Source: an uncultured Bryobacterales bacterium (lineage in GTDB: Bacteria > Acidobacteriota > Terriglobia > Bryobacterales > UBA6623). Taken from it: 64,000 nucleotides of DNA. Positions 1 through 8,954 of this stretch are shown in pieces (within the stretch, counting starts at the first letter, position 1; every line of letters starts with the position of its first letter). Location: NCBI GenBank assembly GCA_951813605.1, contig OX638379.1, forward strand, positions 2,428,471-2,492,470, in the 5' to 3' direction. A program made the position numbers and the translations under genes. The notes beneath the pieces were generated by a model. It did not search any database. It was not told the origin of the DNA and saw nothing but the letters and a program-made list of their open reading frames with translations.

Positions 1-2195
1 ACCAGGCTGGACGCGGGTCCCTCGGCCTGACGCAGAACTACCGAGCAGATGGCTCGACGACCTTCTTCCGCGACACGGTGGACGCCAAGACGAACTTCCA
101 CCTGAGTGACAATACGACCGGGTTCATTCGCTTCAGCTTCCTCGATTACCGCATGGCGAACGACCAGACCCTCGGGCAGTTCGGCGGCAATCGGCTGCAC
201 CCGACGAACTCGAATCCGGGCACGGGCTTCGGAAACACATACTCGGGGACGATTTCGGTGACGCATGTCGTGTCGCCTACCTTTCTGATCGACGGCTACT
301 ACGGCTACACGCTGGTCGACACGAACGTGGAACAGCAGCGACTTGAGGAGAATCTCGGCTGGACGGTGCTGGGGATTCCCGGTCTGCAGTCCAATCGCTT
401 CATCGACGGTGGCTGGCCGCGGCTGCGGATCGACGGCTTCGAAGGGCTCGGTATGTCAAACAGCTTCCAGCCCTATTACCGCTCGGATCCGCAGAACCAG
501 TTCGTGTTCAACGGGAACTGGACCAAGGGCACGCACAACATCCGCTTTGGCACCGACATCTACCTGCAGGATCTGGATCACAACCAGCCGGAGTTCTCGG
601 GCGGCACGGGCGCGGCGTCCGGGGAGTTCCGGTTCCGCCAAAACACGACCGAGCTGCGCGGCGGACCGAGGGGCAATGACTACAACGCGCAGGCCGCTTG
701 GCTGCTCGGACTGCCTCAAAATGCGGGAAAGATCTGGCAGTTCAATGAAAACGGCTACTTCACGCGCACTAAGCTGCTCAGCTTTTACGTTCGTGATCGC
801 TGGCAGATCACTCCTAAGCTGACGATGTCGTACGGAGTGCGCTACGAGATCTATCCGTTCCCCACGCGGGCGTCTCGCGGATTGGAGCGCTACGACTTCG
901 ATAACAACAAGATCTGGGCTTGCGGGGCAGGAAGCATTCCCGAGGACTGCGGCATCGATATCGGCAAGAACAATTTCGTTCCGCGCGTCGGGCTGGCATA
1001 CCGCATGACCGAGGACACGGTCTTGCGAGTGGGCTACGGCGTCACCGTGGACCCGTTCAACTGGGCGCGCCCGCTGCGCACCAACTACCCAATCATGGCC
1101 AAGGACGGCCCGCTAAATCCAAACAGCTACGGGTATGCGACAAGCCTACGCCAGGGTCTTGAAGTGATCAACGAACCGTCGCTGGGGGACGGTGTCCTCG
1201 ACCTGCCACTCAACACGGTCGTGCGCACCATGGAGACGAACAACCTCACGCGGGGCTATATCCAGTCGTGGAACTTCACGCTTGAGCGCCGATTAGGCGA
1301 CTGGATCGCGTCGGCCGGCTACGTGGCGACCCGGTCGGTGAACCAGCTGGCAGGCCTTGAGCAGAACTGGGGCGACATTGGCGAGGGCGGCGCCGGACGG
1401 AAGCTGTTCCAAAAATTCGGCCGAACCGCCAGTACGCGCCTGTTTGGCAGCCTGGGCACTGCGAAATACGATGCCATGCAGATGAAACTCCAGCGCCGCT
1501 TCAGCGAAGGCTTCCAAATGAATCTTGCATACACTTGGGCGCACGGCCGTGGCTGGACAGATGAAGACTCGGGAGATACGCCCGGGTTCTTCGATATCCC
1601 GCGCTTCTACTACCGAAACTACTCGGACCTCAATCAAGACATTCGGCAAAACTTCCAAATGACGGCGATTTACGACCTGCCGTTTGGAAAGGGCAAGTCG
1701 ATGCTTGCGGACAGCCCTCTCGGCTTGATCCTAGGTGGCTGGCAGCTCAATGGATTGATGAGCGCCTACACCGGCACTCCGTTCTCCGTCTCGGCGAATT
1801 CCGGCGAGCTCAACGCCTCGGGATCGGGCCAGATCGCGGATTGCGTCGGCGAGCCTACATACCTCAAAGCGGGAAGCAACGGCCTCTGGATCGACCCCAG
1901 CGCCTTCGCGCAGCCCGAAGGTCCGCGTTTTGGCACATGCGGTCCGAACAATGTACGCGGTCCTGGTCTGTTCAACGTTGACTTGGGCATCTTCCGGAAG
2001 TTCCGACTGACGGAGGGGCTCGAACTTCAATTCCGGGCCGAGGGATTCAACATGACCAACACGCCGCACTTCGAGCGCCCCAACGGCCGGAGCGTGACCT
2101 CGAGCAATTTCATGATCCTGAACCGCATCCGGAACACTGGACGCGAGGGCATCGACGAGCGATTCTTCCGTATCGGCCTGAGGCTCGGCTGGTAA
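1..2195 (+). CDS. Oar-like TonB-dependent outer-membrane receptor, C-terminal part (5' truncated by window edge)
   Basis: The reading frame is open from base 3 to the TAA at 2193-2195 and has no convincing start, so the gene begins before the window. About 730 residues are visible. They resemble the beta-barrel half of Oar/OmpA-related TonB-dependent receptors: many alternating aromatic strands, 'YGVRYE' and 'LPFGKGK' type segments, and a final strand 'IGLRLGW' ending in an aromatic residue, the usual signal for barrel insertion by BAM. The N-terminal carboxypeptidase-regulatory-like domain and plug expected for the family would lie upstream. The role is presumably uptake of a large substrate across the outer membrane, and the ligand cannot be read from the sequence. 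A strong terminator follows directly. The family call is firm and the substrate is unknown. Confidence 0.9.
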   Translation, partial: QAGRGSLGLTQNYRADGSTTFFRDTVDAKTNFHLSDNTTGFIRFSFLDYRMANDQTLGQFGGNRLHPTNSNPGTGFGNTYSGTISVTHVVSPTFLIDGYYGYTLVDTNVEQQRLEENLGWTVLGIPGLQSNRFIDGGWPRLRIDGFEGLGMSNSFQPYYRSDPQNQFVFNGNWTKGTHNIRFGTDIYLQDLDHNQPEFSGGTGAASGEFRFRQNTTELRGGPRGNDYNAQAAWLLGLPQNAGKIWQFNENGYFTRTKLLSFYVRDRWQITPKLTMSYGVRYEIYPFPTRASRGLERYDFDNNKIWACGAGSIPEDCGIDIGKNNFVPRVGLAYRMTEDTVLRVGYGVTVDPFNWARPLRTNYPIMAKDGPLNPNSYGYATSLRQGLEVINEPSLGDGVLDLPLNTVVRTMETNNLTRGYIQSWNFTLERRLGDWIASAGYVATRSVNQLAGLEQNWGDIGEGGAGRKLFQKFGRTASTRLFGSLGTAKYDAMQMKLQRRFSEGFQMNLAYTWAHGRGWTDEDSGDTPGFFDIPRFYYRNYSDLNQDIRQNFQMTAIYDLPFGKGKSMLADSPLGLILGGWQLNGLMSAYTGTPFSVSANSGELNASGSGQIADCVGEPTYLKAGSNGLWIDPSAFAQPEGPRFGTCGPNNVRGPGLFNVDLGIFRKFRLTEGLELQFRAEGFNMTNTPHFERPNGRSVTSSNFMILNRIRNTGREGIDERFFRIGLRLGW

Positions 2196-2220
2196 GCCGT
2201 TCACTCGTAATTTCCATACC

Positions 2221-2250
2221 AGGGCCGCGCTTCGGCGCGGCCCTTTTTCT
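2221..2250 (+). terminator. Rho-independent terminator after the Oar-like receptor
   Basis: A perfect 10-bp stem (AGGGCCGCGC pairing with GCGCGGCCCT) closes a TTCG tetraloop and is followed by TTTTCT. It starts 25 bases after the receptor stop codon and is the clearest intrinsic terminator in the window. Confidence 0.92.
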
Positions 2251-2582
2251 TGGTGGTTGAGCCGGTCAGAGTCGCGTCGCGATGACTTGCAGCCCGATCG
2301 AGCGGAAAGGCCGTTCGATACCCGCCGAGGGAACGGCCCCAACTGCTGCCGGAAGCGGCATGGCACCCAATAGAATCACGGGGTCAGCCCGGCGCCATTA
2401 GCACATGCGAAGCAGGCCTATACTTGAGTTTCTGTGCGGCCTTCCTGCCTCGCGCTCAACTCAAGGGCCAAGTCGCCGCCCAGCACTCCCGGTACTTCCG
2501 TGCTCGACAGTGTTCCTAGCTCGAAGGTCCATTGGACCCAATGGGCTTGGTACCGGCACTCGCGGTTGTCGGAGGTGAACGA
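2251..2582. other. Intergenic region with no recognisable gene
   Basis: About 330 bases lie between the receptor terminator and the methyltransferase start. The only long open frame here is antisense and is a shadow running out of the receptor gene. I see no tRNA, clear promoter or repeat. Confidence 0.5.
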
Positions 2583-3338
2583 ATGCGCTTGATTGGCTCG
2601 TTGTTGCGCAGGCTGAGTCCTCTGCTTCGGTCTCAAGCGTTTCGCTTGCAGAGCCAAATGGACATCCACGAGCGATCGCTTTGGCACAACGCGAGCTTCG
2701 CGCGAGTCACTGGCGGCTTCTTGCCCCCGGGCGCAAGGGATGCGCATTCGATCGAAGAGGCTGAGCCGTGGGACTTGGTGCGCCGCGACATGCTCTTGCT
2801 GCTAATGCGGGATATCGAGGTCCGGCGAGTCTACGGCTCGCTGGCGGAAGTGGGCGTTTACCGGGGCGACACCGCGCGACTCATCCATCACTACCTCCCT
2901 CATAGGCCCCTGCACCTATTCGACACATTCAAAGGATTCCACAAGAGGGATACGGACTCCGAAGCGGAAGTCACTGGCAACGCAGTGGCGAGCGGGCAAT
3001 TTCTCGACACATCCGTTGCATTGGTGCGCGACCGAATCGATCCGCAAAACGGGAACGTCGTGTTTCATCCTGGCGTTTTTCCCGAAAGCTGCGAGGCTTC
3101 GATTCGACGGGAGCGATTCGCGTTCGTGCATCTCGACGCCGACTTGTACCGACCGACGCTAGCCGGCCTGGAGTTCTTTTACCCGTTGGTCGTCCCAAGC
3201 GGCTATATCGTTGTTCACGACTACAACGCTTGGCATGGCGCGAGGAAGGCGACAGACGAATTCCTGGGTGACAAGCCCGAGACCGCAGTTCCCATGCCGG
3301 ACAAGAGCGGCTCGGCCGTTATCGTCAAGAGCAACTGA
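2583..3338 (+). CDS. TylF/MycF-family O-methyltransferase-like protein
   Basis: The protein (251 residues) looks like the TylF/MycF (macrocin O-methyltransferase) branch of class I SAM-dependent methyltransferases. 'AEVGVYRGDTARLI' is the glycine-rich SAM motif, 'LHLFDTFKGF' follows, and 'FVHLDADLYRPT' with 'IVVHDYNAW' are the acidic metal/active-site segments typical of this family. I chose the ATG at 2583 because GGAGGTGA stands six bases upstream. The in-frame ATG at 2532 would add 17 residues and lacks such a site. Homologues often methylate sugars or secondary metabolites, but many lie alone in environmental genomes with unknown substrates. The gene is isolated, between a terminator and a convergent sulfatase, so context does not help. 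Family good, substrate unknown. Confidence 0.8.
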   Translation: MRLIGSLLRRLSPLLRSQAFRLQSQMDIHERSLWHNASFARVTGGFLPPGARDAHSIEEAEPWDLVRRDMLLLLMRDIEVRRVYGSLAEVGVYRGDTARLIHHYLPHRPLHLFDTFKGFHKRDTDSEAEVTGNAVASGQFLDTSVALVRDRIDPQNGNVVFHPGVFPESCEASIRRERFAFVHLDADLYRPTLAGLEFFYPLVVPSGYIVVHDYNAWHGARKATDEFLGDKPETAVPMPDKSGSAVIVKSN

Positions 3339-3641
3339 AATGCGAGTCGGGACTCTCGGACCGGCGGCGCGTCCAGGTCCAAGTCGCACAACTGGGCGTC
3401 ATCGTGCGGTGCCTCGCGAGCTGCGTGCCGATACAACCTGCCAGCCGAGGTGAACTCTCGCGGTGCAGCTTGGCGCCAGTGCAAATTGACTGGATTCAGC
3501 GATCAGCCTCGATGCACCGACTTCGGCTTTCGCTCCGCTACCACCATGAGACCGATCCGGGCCAGGGAGTGCGCCTGTCCGCACGGCCCTACGGAGGCGG
3601 CATGTCCGCCGTGGGCAATTCGAGCGTAATCCCGGCCCCGG
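3339..3641. other. Intergenic region between convergent genes
   Basis: About 300 bases separate the methyltransferase from the convergent sulfatase. Plus-strand open frames here have no ribosome-binding site and run antisense into the sulfatase. I see no strong terminator hairpin with a T-run and no RNA gene. Confidence 0.45.
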
Positions 3642-5426
3642 CTACCCGAATGCCCACTCTCGAATCGTGCCTGAACCGTCAAGCCGGGCGAGCACAGCGC
3701 GTCGACACTCGACCTGGCTCGGCCCCTTGCCGAACCGCACCGAGAACCAGGCTAGCCACCCATCGCATTCGAAATCCGCTGAAATCCGCTGCCATCCTGC
3801 CCCCGCTGCCAGTTCAACGGCCTCGCTGCCTAGACCTCCCATGTTCGCCGCGTTTCCCCAGCGAATCGCCAGATCCTGGGACGTGTCGCTGCGCATCTCC
3901 AGGGTGAGGCGCAGGCTCCCGCCGCGCTCGACGCATGGCACGACGGCCTCCTGGGCCCGCCTGCCTTTCCCGGTCCATTCCATGCCCAGGACGCCCCCGG
4001 ACTTCGCGATCAAGCCGTTGTTCGTGTACCAGCCGTCGACCATCGTGCGCAGCGAGTATTCCGCGGGCAACGGATCCTCCAGGATCCGACCATGGTCGTT
4101 GGACTCCTCGATCCAAGCCGCCAGCGCGCCTTGAAGGCTTTCGAGGGTCGTCGCGTGTTCCGAGCTGCCGGCAAGGTTCTCGACTTCGTGCGGGTCGGCT
4201 TCAAGGTCATACAGCTCGTACTCCGGTCGCCGCGGGGCCATCCATTGCGCGGGTGCGCCGTGAAGTTCCCCGTTCGCGTGCAGTTGCCGCATCACTTGCA
4301 ATGCTGGATAGCTCGTGTCCTTGTAATGGTTCTTTTGCGCGTACGGGCGCTCCGGCATGAAGTTGCGAATGAGCTTCCAGCGCTTGTCCCGCACGCTGCG
4401 GATGCGATCGACAGTTTCGTCGCACCGGTCTCTCGCGGAGAAGGCGAACTCGGGCTCGGGATCCGCGTCGGGTCCTAGGAACATCCGACCCTGCATGCTG
4501 GCCGCGGGCTCGATCCCAGCCAAGCGCAGCGAGGTCACAGCAATGTCGATGTGCTGGATAAGCTGATCGTCCACGCTGCCTGGTTTGAATCCCGGCGGCC
4601 GCAGCGCCTCCGGGATGCGCACGATCAGCGGTATGCGAATGCCCTGCTCGTAGAGCCATTGCTTGCCACGGTGCAACGCTTGGCCGTGGTCTCCGAAGAA
4701 AAAGACAATCGTGCGTTCGTACAGGCCCTCGTCCTTGAGCCGCTGGATCACCGCCCCTGCCTTGACATCCAAGTGCTGGGCGGTATCGAGATACAAAGCT
4801 ATGTCTTCCCGCACGACGGGATGATCGGGATAAAACGGCGGCAACTGCACCGCCTTCGGATCCACCGGCGCCGCGTCGAATCGCCGGAACTTCCTGTGAG
4901 TTTCCGGCAAGTTCACTTGCGCGTAGAAGGGCGCGCCGGCGGGCCTCTCGGTCCAATCCGCCCCGTCGAACGGGTTGGCGACCCGGAAGTTGAAGTCGGT
5001 CTTGCCGCTCACACGCAAGCCCTCAGCCGGCGTCTTGCAGTTCGACGTGTGATAGCCCCCCTCCCGGAAAAGCTCCGTCACCGTCAGCACGCCATCCGGG
5101 AGTTCGTAGGGGCGGTCACGATGGCTCCGATGGTTGTGCGCCCCGATCGAGGTCTGGAACATACCGGTCATCAACGCGGAGCGAGCGGCCGAGCAGACGG
5201 GCGCGGTGCAGATGCAGTTGTCAAAACGCACGCCTTCGGCTGCCAGCCGGTCTAGGTTTGGAGTGCTGACCAGTTGGTTGCCGTAGCAGCCGAGATCCGG
5301 GGAGAAGTCCTCGGCCAGAATCCAGAGAATGTTTGCGCGCGATCGACTTGACGAGCAAGCCGCGGCGGCAAGGCCCGGCAGTGCGGAGCCAATACGCAGG
5401 AAGTTTCGGCGATGCACAGGCCCCAT
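3642..5426 (-). CDS. Sulfatase, Cys-type, with twin-arginine/lipoprotein-like signal and C-terminal extension
   Basis: This 594-residue protein of the alkaline-phosphatase-like sulfatase family should hydrolyse a sulfate ester outside the cytoplasm. The N-terminus has a twin-arginine motif (RRNFLRIG) and a hydrophobic stretch ending at Cys24, so it may be a Tat-exported lipoprotein. The catalytic signature is C78-S-A-A-R82 inside 'PVCSAARSALMTG'. Cys78 would be converted to formylglycine, for which a true FGE gene exists at 28311-29348. The usual metal-binding Asp-Asp near residue 40 appears as Glu-Asp, which is acceptable in some subfamilies. Residues after about 470 go beyond the catalytic domain and may form a beta-sandwich. 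It lies 46 bases after a NIPSNAP gene on the same strand, so the two may be cotranscribed. The substrate is not predictable. Confidence 0.9.
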   Translation of the reverse strand: MGPVHRRNFLRIGSALPGLAAAACSSSRSRANILWILAEDFSPDLGCYGNQLVSTPNLDRLAAEGVRFDNCICTAPVCSAARSALMTGMFQTSIGAHNHRSHRDRPYELPDGVLTVTELFREGGYHTSNCKTPAEGLRVSGKTDFNFRVANPFDGADWTERPAGAPFYAQVNLPETHRKFRRFDAAPVDPKAVQLPPFYPDHPVVREDIALYLDTAQHLDVKAGAVIQRLKDEGLYERTIVFFFGDHGQALHRGKQWLYEQGIRIPLIVRIPEALRPPGFKPGSVDDQLIQHIDIAVTSLRLAGIEPAASMQGRMFLGPDADPEPEFAFSARDRCDETVDRIRSVRDKRWKLIRNFMPERPYAQKNHYKDTSYPALQVMRQLHANGELHGAPAQWMAPRRPEYELYDLEADPHEVENLAGSSEHATTLESLQGALAAWIEESNDHGRILEDPLPAEYSLRTMVDGWYTNNGLIAKSGGVLGMEWTGKGRRAQEAVVPCVERGGSLRLTLEMRSDTSQDLAIRWGNAANMGGLGSEAVELAAGAGWQRISADFECDGWLAWFSVRFGKGPSQVECRRAVLARLDGSGTIREWAFG

Positions 5427-5472
5427 TCTAGTCGCCCTTGCTCCAGGCCCAGCGGGGCAGCCCGGCCCCGCG

Positions 5473-6255
5473 CTACCTGATCGGCGAGAAAGCTAGGCCG
5501 GCGAGATGGATGTTCGAGACGGTGGAGACAATGTCGGCGTTCCCCCACCCGGGACGGTTCTTGATCCGGTTCCAGCCCTCGCTCGCGCCGAACGTCGACC
5601 AAGCCTTCGATCGGGCGTCCATGTCAGCGTAGTGCGACATGTAGATCAGGCTTGGCATGTGCGACCCCACAATCGTTTCCCCGAAGAACAGCGGATGGAT
5701 TCCGCAGTCCCGGAAAATCTGGATCTCTTCCTCGTTGAACATCCGCATCTTTTCCTGCGTGTCGCGGAACGTCTCCTGCTCGTAGATTCGCAAGTCAAAG
5801 GCTCTCGACTTGTGAGGCAGCTCAGGCACTTCGATGGATTTCATGCCGTCAAAGGCGCGCAGCAGCCAGCTCTCCACCCGGTCGTAGGGTGCTTCGTCGT
5901 GCGATCCGAATTCCGTCGCAGCCTTGCTCCACGCCTCGTCGGCGCGCTTGGCGGCCATCTTCTTGCCCATGTCCGCCAGCGAGTCGAAGGCGGAGAGAGT
6001 GTAGACCCGAGGCGTGAACTCGCCTAGCGTGACGCGGAAATACCCCTGCACGATGCCGACACGTTGCGTCATGGGCAGGTGCTCGGCCTCTAGAAAGCCT
6101 GTTAGGCGAGACAACTGGTTGGCCTTCGAATAGCGCAGCCTGTAGCGACGCAGTTCGAAGATCTGGTTCTCTTCGGTGCCAGCCGCAGCAGCGGAAGCAG
6201 AACCGGTCGCTAGGCCGACTGCCGAGGAACTTGCCAGGAAATTGCGTCGGTCCAT
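5473..6255 (-). CDS. NIPSNAP family protein with exported-type N-terminus
   Basis: The start at 6255 gives 260 residues beginning 'MDRRNFLASSSAVGL', a twin-arginine-like signal followed by an Ala-rich segment. Longer in-frame starts only add a basic, unlikely leader. The mature part has two NIPSNAP-type ferredoxin-like repeats: one beginning 'FELRRYRLRY' with 'YTLSAFDSLADM', and a second beginning 'FDLRIYEQETF' with 'LIYMSHYADMDARSKAW'. NIPSNAP proteins are a widespread family with no well-defined enzyme activity in bacteria; exported tandem versions are common in Acidobacteria and Planctomycetes. It precedes the sulfatase on the same strand, and ftsZ lies 111 bases further upstream. The family call is strong and the function unknown. 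Confidence 0.88.
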   Translation of the reverse strand: MDRRNFLASSSAVGLATGSASAAAAGTEENQIFELRRYRLRYSKANQLSRLTGFLEAEHLPMTQRVGIVQGYFRVTLGEFTPRVYTLSAFDSLADMGKKMAAKRADEAWSKAATEFGSHDEAPYDRVESWLLRAFDGMKSIEVPELPHKSRAFDLRIYEQETFRDTQEKMRMFNEEEIQIFRDCGIHPLFFGETIVGSHMPSLIYMSHYADMDARSKAWSTFGASEGWNRIKNRPGWGNADIVSTVSNIHLAGLAFSPIR

Positions 6256-6366
6256 CGGTCCCGTTATAGCATTCCGTCTGCGCCGACGGCGCCCGGCCGC
6301 AACGGCCACGCAGCCGGCCTCCAATCGCAATGCACTCGCTTCCCGCTGCGCGAAAGATCCGGGCCC

Positions 6367-7743
6367 CTAGCGGAAGAAGGATTTGCGGCGGAAGAACTGG
6401 GACTTCCTCGCAGGAGGACTCTCCACCTCGTCTTCCTCAGCGCGGATCGGACTGCGCGGCGTGAATTCGAGCGGCCCGCCGTTGGTCGGAAGCTCTAACT
6501 CCAGGCTCTCAGCATCGCTGGGCAGCCCCTCTGCGACAGGCGGCTGCTCGTCTTCCGGCGCAACTGAAATCGGTACGGTCTCCGCTTCGGTGACGGCATA
6601 CTCCGGATCCTCGTCCGTCCCAGCGGGCGACTCCACGGAGAAATCGGAGCGCCAATAGGGCTCCCTGCCGACATCCGAAGAGCTCTCGGCAGTCTCACTC
6701 TCCGGCGCCGACTGCAACTGGAATCCCTCCTGTTGGAAGCCCGATGCAACCACCATCACCCTTACCTCTTCGCCGAGCGTGTCATCTCGCACAGTGCCGA
6801 TGATGAGGTTTGCATGGTGGTCAAATTCGCGCTGGATCAGCTGAAGCGCCTCGCTGGCGTCGTGCATCCCGAATTGCACCGACCCGGTGACGTTGACCAG
6901 GATCTTGCTGGCTCCGGCCAATCCGTCCTGATCCACCATGAGGCTGCCGATCGCGTCGCGCGCCGCCTCAAGCGCCGCCTCGCGCCCTCCGCGTTGCGAC
7001 GAACCGACCACTGCCAGTCCGGCGTCCTCGAGAACCGCCCTGATGTCTGCAAAATCGCTATTCATGATCCCCGGCTTGTTGATCACATCCGTGATCCCCT
7101 GCAGGGTCTCGGTAGCGATGCGGTTGGCCAAGCGGAAGCCTTCAAAGAAGCCGCTGCCGGGCTCAACGTGCTCCAAGAGCCGTTCGTTCGGAATCTCGAT
7201 CGCCGTGTCGACCTGTTCGAGCAAGGCTTGGAACCCCTCATCCGCAACCTGGCTCTTGCGCTTTCCCTCGAAGGAGAACGGCTTGACTGCCGCCGCGATC
7301 GTGAGTGCGCCCATTTGCTTGGCTAGCGAGCCGACGACAGGTGCTGCCCCGGTTCCGGTTCCGCCACCCAGCCCGAGAGCTAGGAAGACCATGTCCGCCT
7401 CCCCAAGCATCTCCGTAAGTTCCTCGGTGTTTTCCAAGGCCGACTCGCGGCCGATCTCGGGGTCCGATCCCGTGCCGTAACCTTGTGTGACGCGCTTGCC
7501 GATCTGCAACTTCGCGGGCGAGATGCAGCGACTGAGTGCCTGCTCGTCCGTGTTAAGGCAGCTGTAGTCGACGCCGCCGAGTCCAGACTCGATCATGTAG
7601 TCGACGATGTTCCCGCCACAGCCGCCGATGCCCACCACCTTGATGGAGACTCGGCTGCCGGGCACTTCCTCGAGCGTGAAGCTCAGCCCCTCCCCGGGCA
7701 CGATTCCGGCCGACTCCGATCGGTTCACTTCCTGTTCGATCAT
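6367..7743 (-). CDS. ftsZ: Cell-division GTPase FtsZ
   Basis: FtsZ is the tubulin homologue that forms the cytokinetic ring. The ATG at 7743 is preceded by AGGAGGT and overlaps the ftsA stop as ATGA; longer in-frame starts read into ftsA and can be dropped. The protein has 458 residues. The nucleotide-binding loop reads GIGGCGGN (38-45) where most FtsZ proteins have GGGGN. The tubulin signature GGGTGTG is at 126-132 and the T7-loop segment 'NSDFADIRAVL' is present. After the GTPase and C-terminal domains comes a long acidic linker rich in Glu, Pro and Ser, then a short basic-aromatic tail 'RRKSFFR' in place of the usual conserved FtsA-binding peptide. It is the last gene of the dcw cluster. 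Confidence 0.97.
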   Translation of the reverse strand: MIEQEVNRSESAGIVPGEGLSFTLEEVPGSRVSIKVVGIGGCGGNIVDYMIESGLGGVDYSCLNTDEQALSRCISPAKLQIGKRVTQGYGTGSDPEIGRESALENTEELTEMLGEADMVFLALGLGGGTGTGAAPVVGSLAKQMGALTIAAAVKPFSFEGKRKSQVADEGFQALLEQVDTAIEIPNERLLEHVEPGSGFFEGFRLANRIATETLQGITDVINKPGIMNSDFADIRAVLEDAGLAVVGSSQRGGREAALEAARDAIGSLMVDQDGLAGASKILVNVTGSVQFGMHDASEALQLIQREFDHHANLIIGTVRDDTLGEEVRVMVVASGFQQEGFQLQSAPESETAESSSDVGREPYWRSDFSVESPAGTDEDPEYAVTEAETVPISVAPEDEQPPVAEGLPSDAESLELELPTNGGPLEFTPRSPIRAEEDEVESPPARKSQFFRRKSFFR

Positions 7744-8954
7744 TGTGTTACCTCCTGTCTGTGCATGTCTGCAATTCTCTCTGGTTTCGAATAGCCCGCG
7801 AGACGGTGCGCATAAAGCACCAGGCCGGCTGCGCACGCCCAACTTGGGCTTCGCAACGCCGTGGGCAACCCCTCGGGCTGGGCTGGCACGCCGACCCTGG
7901 TCCTGAGGGCCACGACCGATTGCGCCAAATCCTTGATGCCGGGCAGCGCGGCGATATCTCCTGTCACAACAAGCGACTGGGCGCCGCCGCGCATCAGCCC
8001 CTCGTGGCGCAGCTCGTCCTGAGCCAGCTGCATGCATTCCTCAACGCGCAGGGCGATGACCTTGTCCAGCATCTTGCGCGGCCAAGGCCTCCCCAAGTCG
8101 GTCCCGTGCACGGAATCGACGCTCGGGACCAAGACATATGCGGTGGACTGTTCCTCGGCTTGGTCGACGCCTCCGAAATCTGAAATGAGTGAGGAGGCGA
8201 CCGCATGTTCCGTGTTGAAGGCGCGGGCCACGTCGCTGACCAAGTGATCCCGACCGACCGGAATGCCGCTCGCCATGCACTGCGCACCGCGGCGGTACGC
8301 CGTCAAGCTGCTCGCCGACTTCCCGAAATCGAGGTGGGCTACGCCTTGAGCGCACTCCGCCTCGCGCAGCGTGCCATACGCCGCAGCAAAGCCGCCCAAC
8401 ACGGTCTCCTCGACGCTGACGCTCGCTTGATTGACCGACCTCCTGGTTTGATCGTGCTCTTCCCGGTTCACTGCAATGACGCGGACGAACGCTTCGAGCC
8501 GCGCCGCGGGCAGGCCCAGTGGATTCGACACGCCCCCCCGGCCATCGATCGCAAAGTCCAACGGAACCAGCTGGAGGACGGTCGAGTTTCCGCCAAGAAC
8601 GACGTTGGAGGACATCCGAACTGCGGTGCCTATGTCGCTCTCCGCGACGGTCTGTTGACCGGCGGGCAGGGTTGCCACAGAATGCACCAGGCGGCTGGTC
8701 ACACTCGCCCCACCAACACCCACGACCGCTGAGACGACCGTGAAGCCGCCGTCTCGCTCGGCTTCTGAGATGGCCTCGTAAACCGCGTCCGATGTTGTTT
8801 GAAGGTCACGGAGATCGCTGTTGTCCCAGCGGACGGGCGGCATCGCGCCGTGGCTCACATGCCTGAGACGCAAGCCGTCTCCGGCCGCGACCAAGCATCG
8901 CGTTTGCGCGCCGCTCATGTCGAGTCCGACGTACGTGTTGGGTTTGTCCGTCAT
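7740..8954 (-). CDS. ftsA: Cell-division actin-like ATPase FtsA
   Basis: FtsA anchors FtsZ filaments to the membrane and recruits later division proteins. The start at 8954 overlaps the ftsQ stop (ATGA) and has AGAGGA just upstream. It gives 404 residues beginning 'MTDKPNTYVGLDMSGAQTRC', which contains the actin-type phosphate-1 loop. 'GVGGASVTSRLV', 'VAHLDFGKSASSL' (phosphate-2 like) and 'LVVTGDIAALPGI' follow the family order. The C-terminus ('YSKPERIADMHRQ') lacks an obvious strongly amphipathic membrane helix, so membrane targeting may be weak or different. The stop codon overlaps the ftsZ start. Sequence divergence from E. coli is considerable, but position between ftsQ and ftsZ settles the identity. 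Confidence 0.94.
   Translation of the reverse strand: MTDKPNTYVGLDMSGAQTRCLVAAGDGLRLRHVSHGAMPPVRWDNSDLRDLQTTSDAVYEAISEAERDGGFTVVSAVVGVGGASVTSRLVHSVATLPAGQQTVAESDIGTAVRMSSNVVLGGNSTVLQLVPLDFAIDGRGGVSNPLGLPAARLEAFVRVIAVNREEHDQTRRSVNQASVSVEETVLGGFAAAYGTLREAECAQGVAHLDFGKSASSLTAYRRGAQCMASGIPVGRDHLVSDVARAFNTEHAVASSLISDFGGVDQAEEQSTAYVLVPSVDSVHGTDLGRPWPRKMLDKVIALRVEECMQLAQDELRHEGLMRGGAQSLVVTGDIAALPGIKDLAQSVVALRTRVGVPAQPEGLPTALRSPSWACAAGLVLYAHRLAGYSKPERIADMHRQEVTQ

Noticed and set aside
3770-3800. Tandem repeat of GAAATCCGCT
   Set aside because: It lies within the sulfatase coding sequence and encodes a normal segment; two copies alone do not support a functional repeat.
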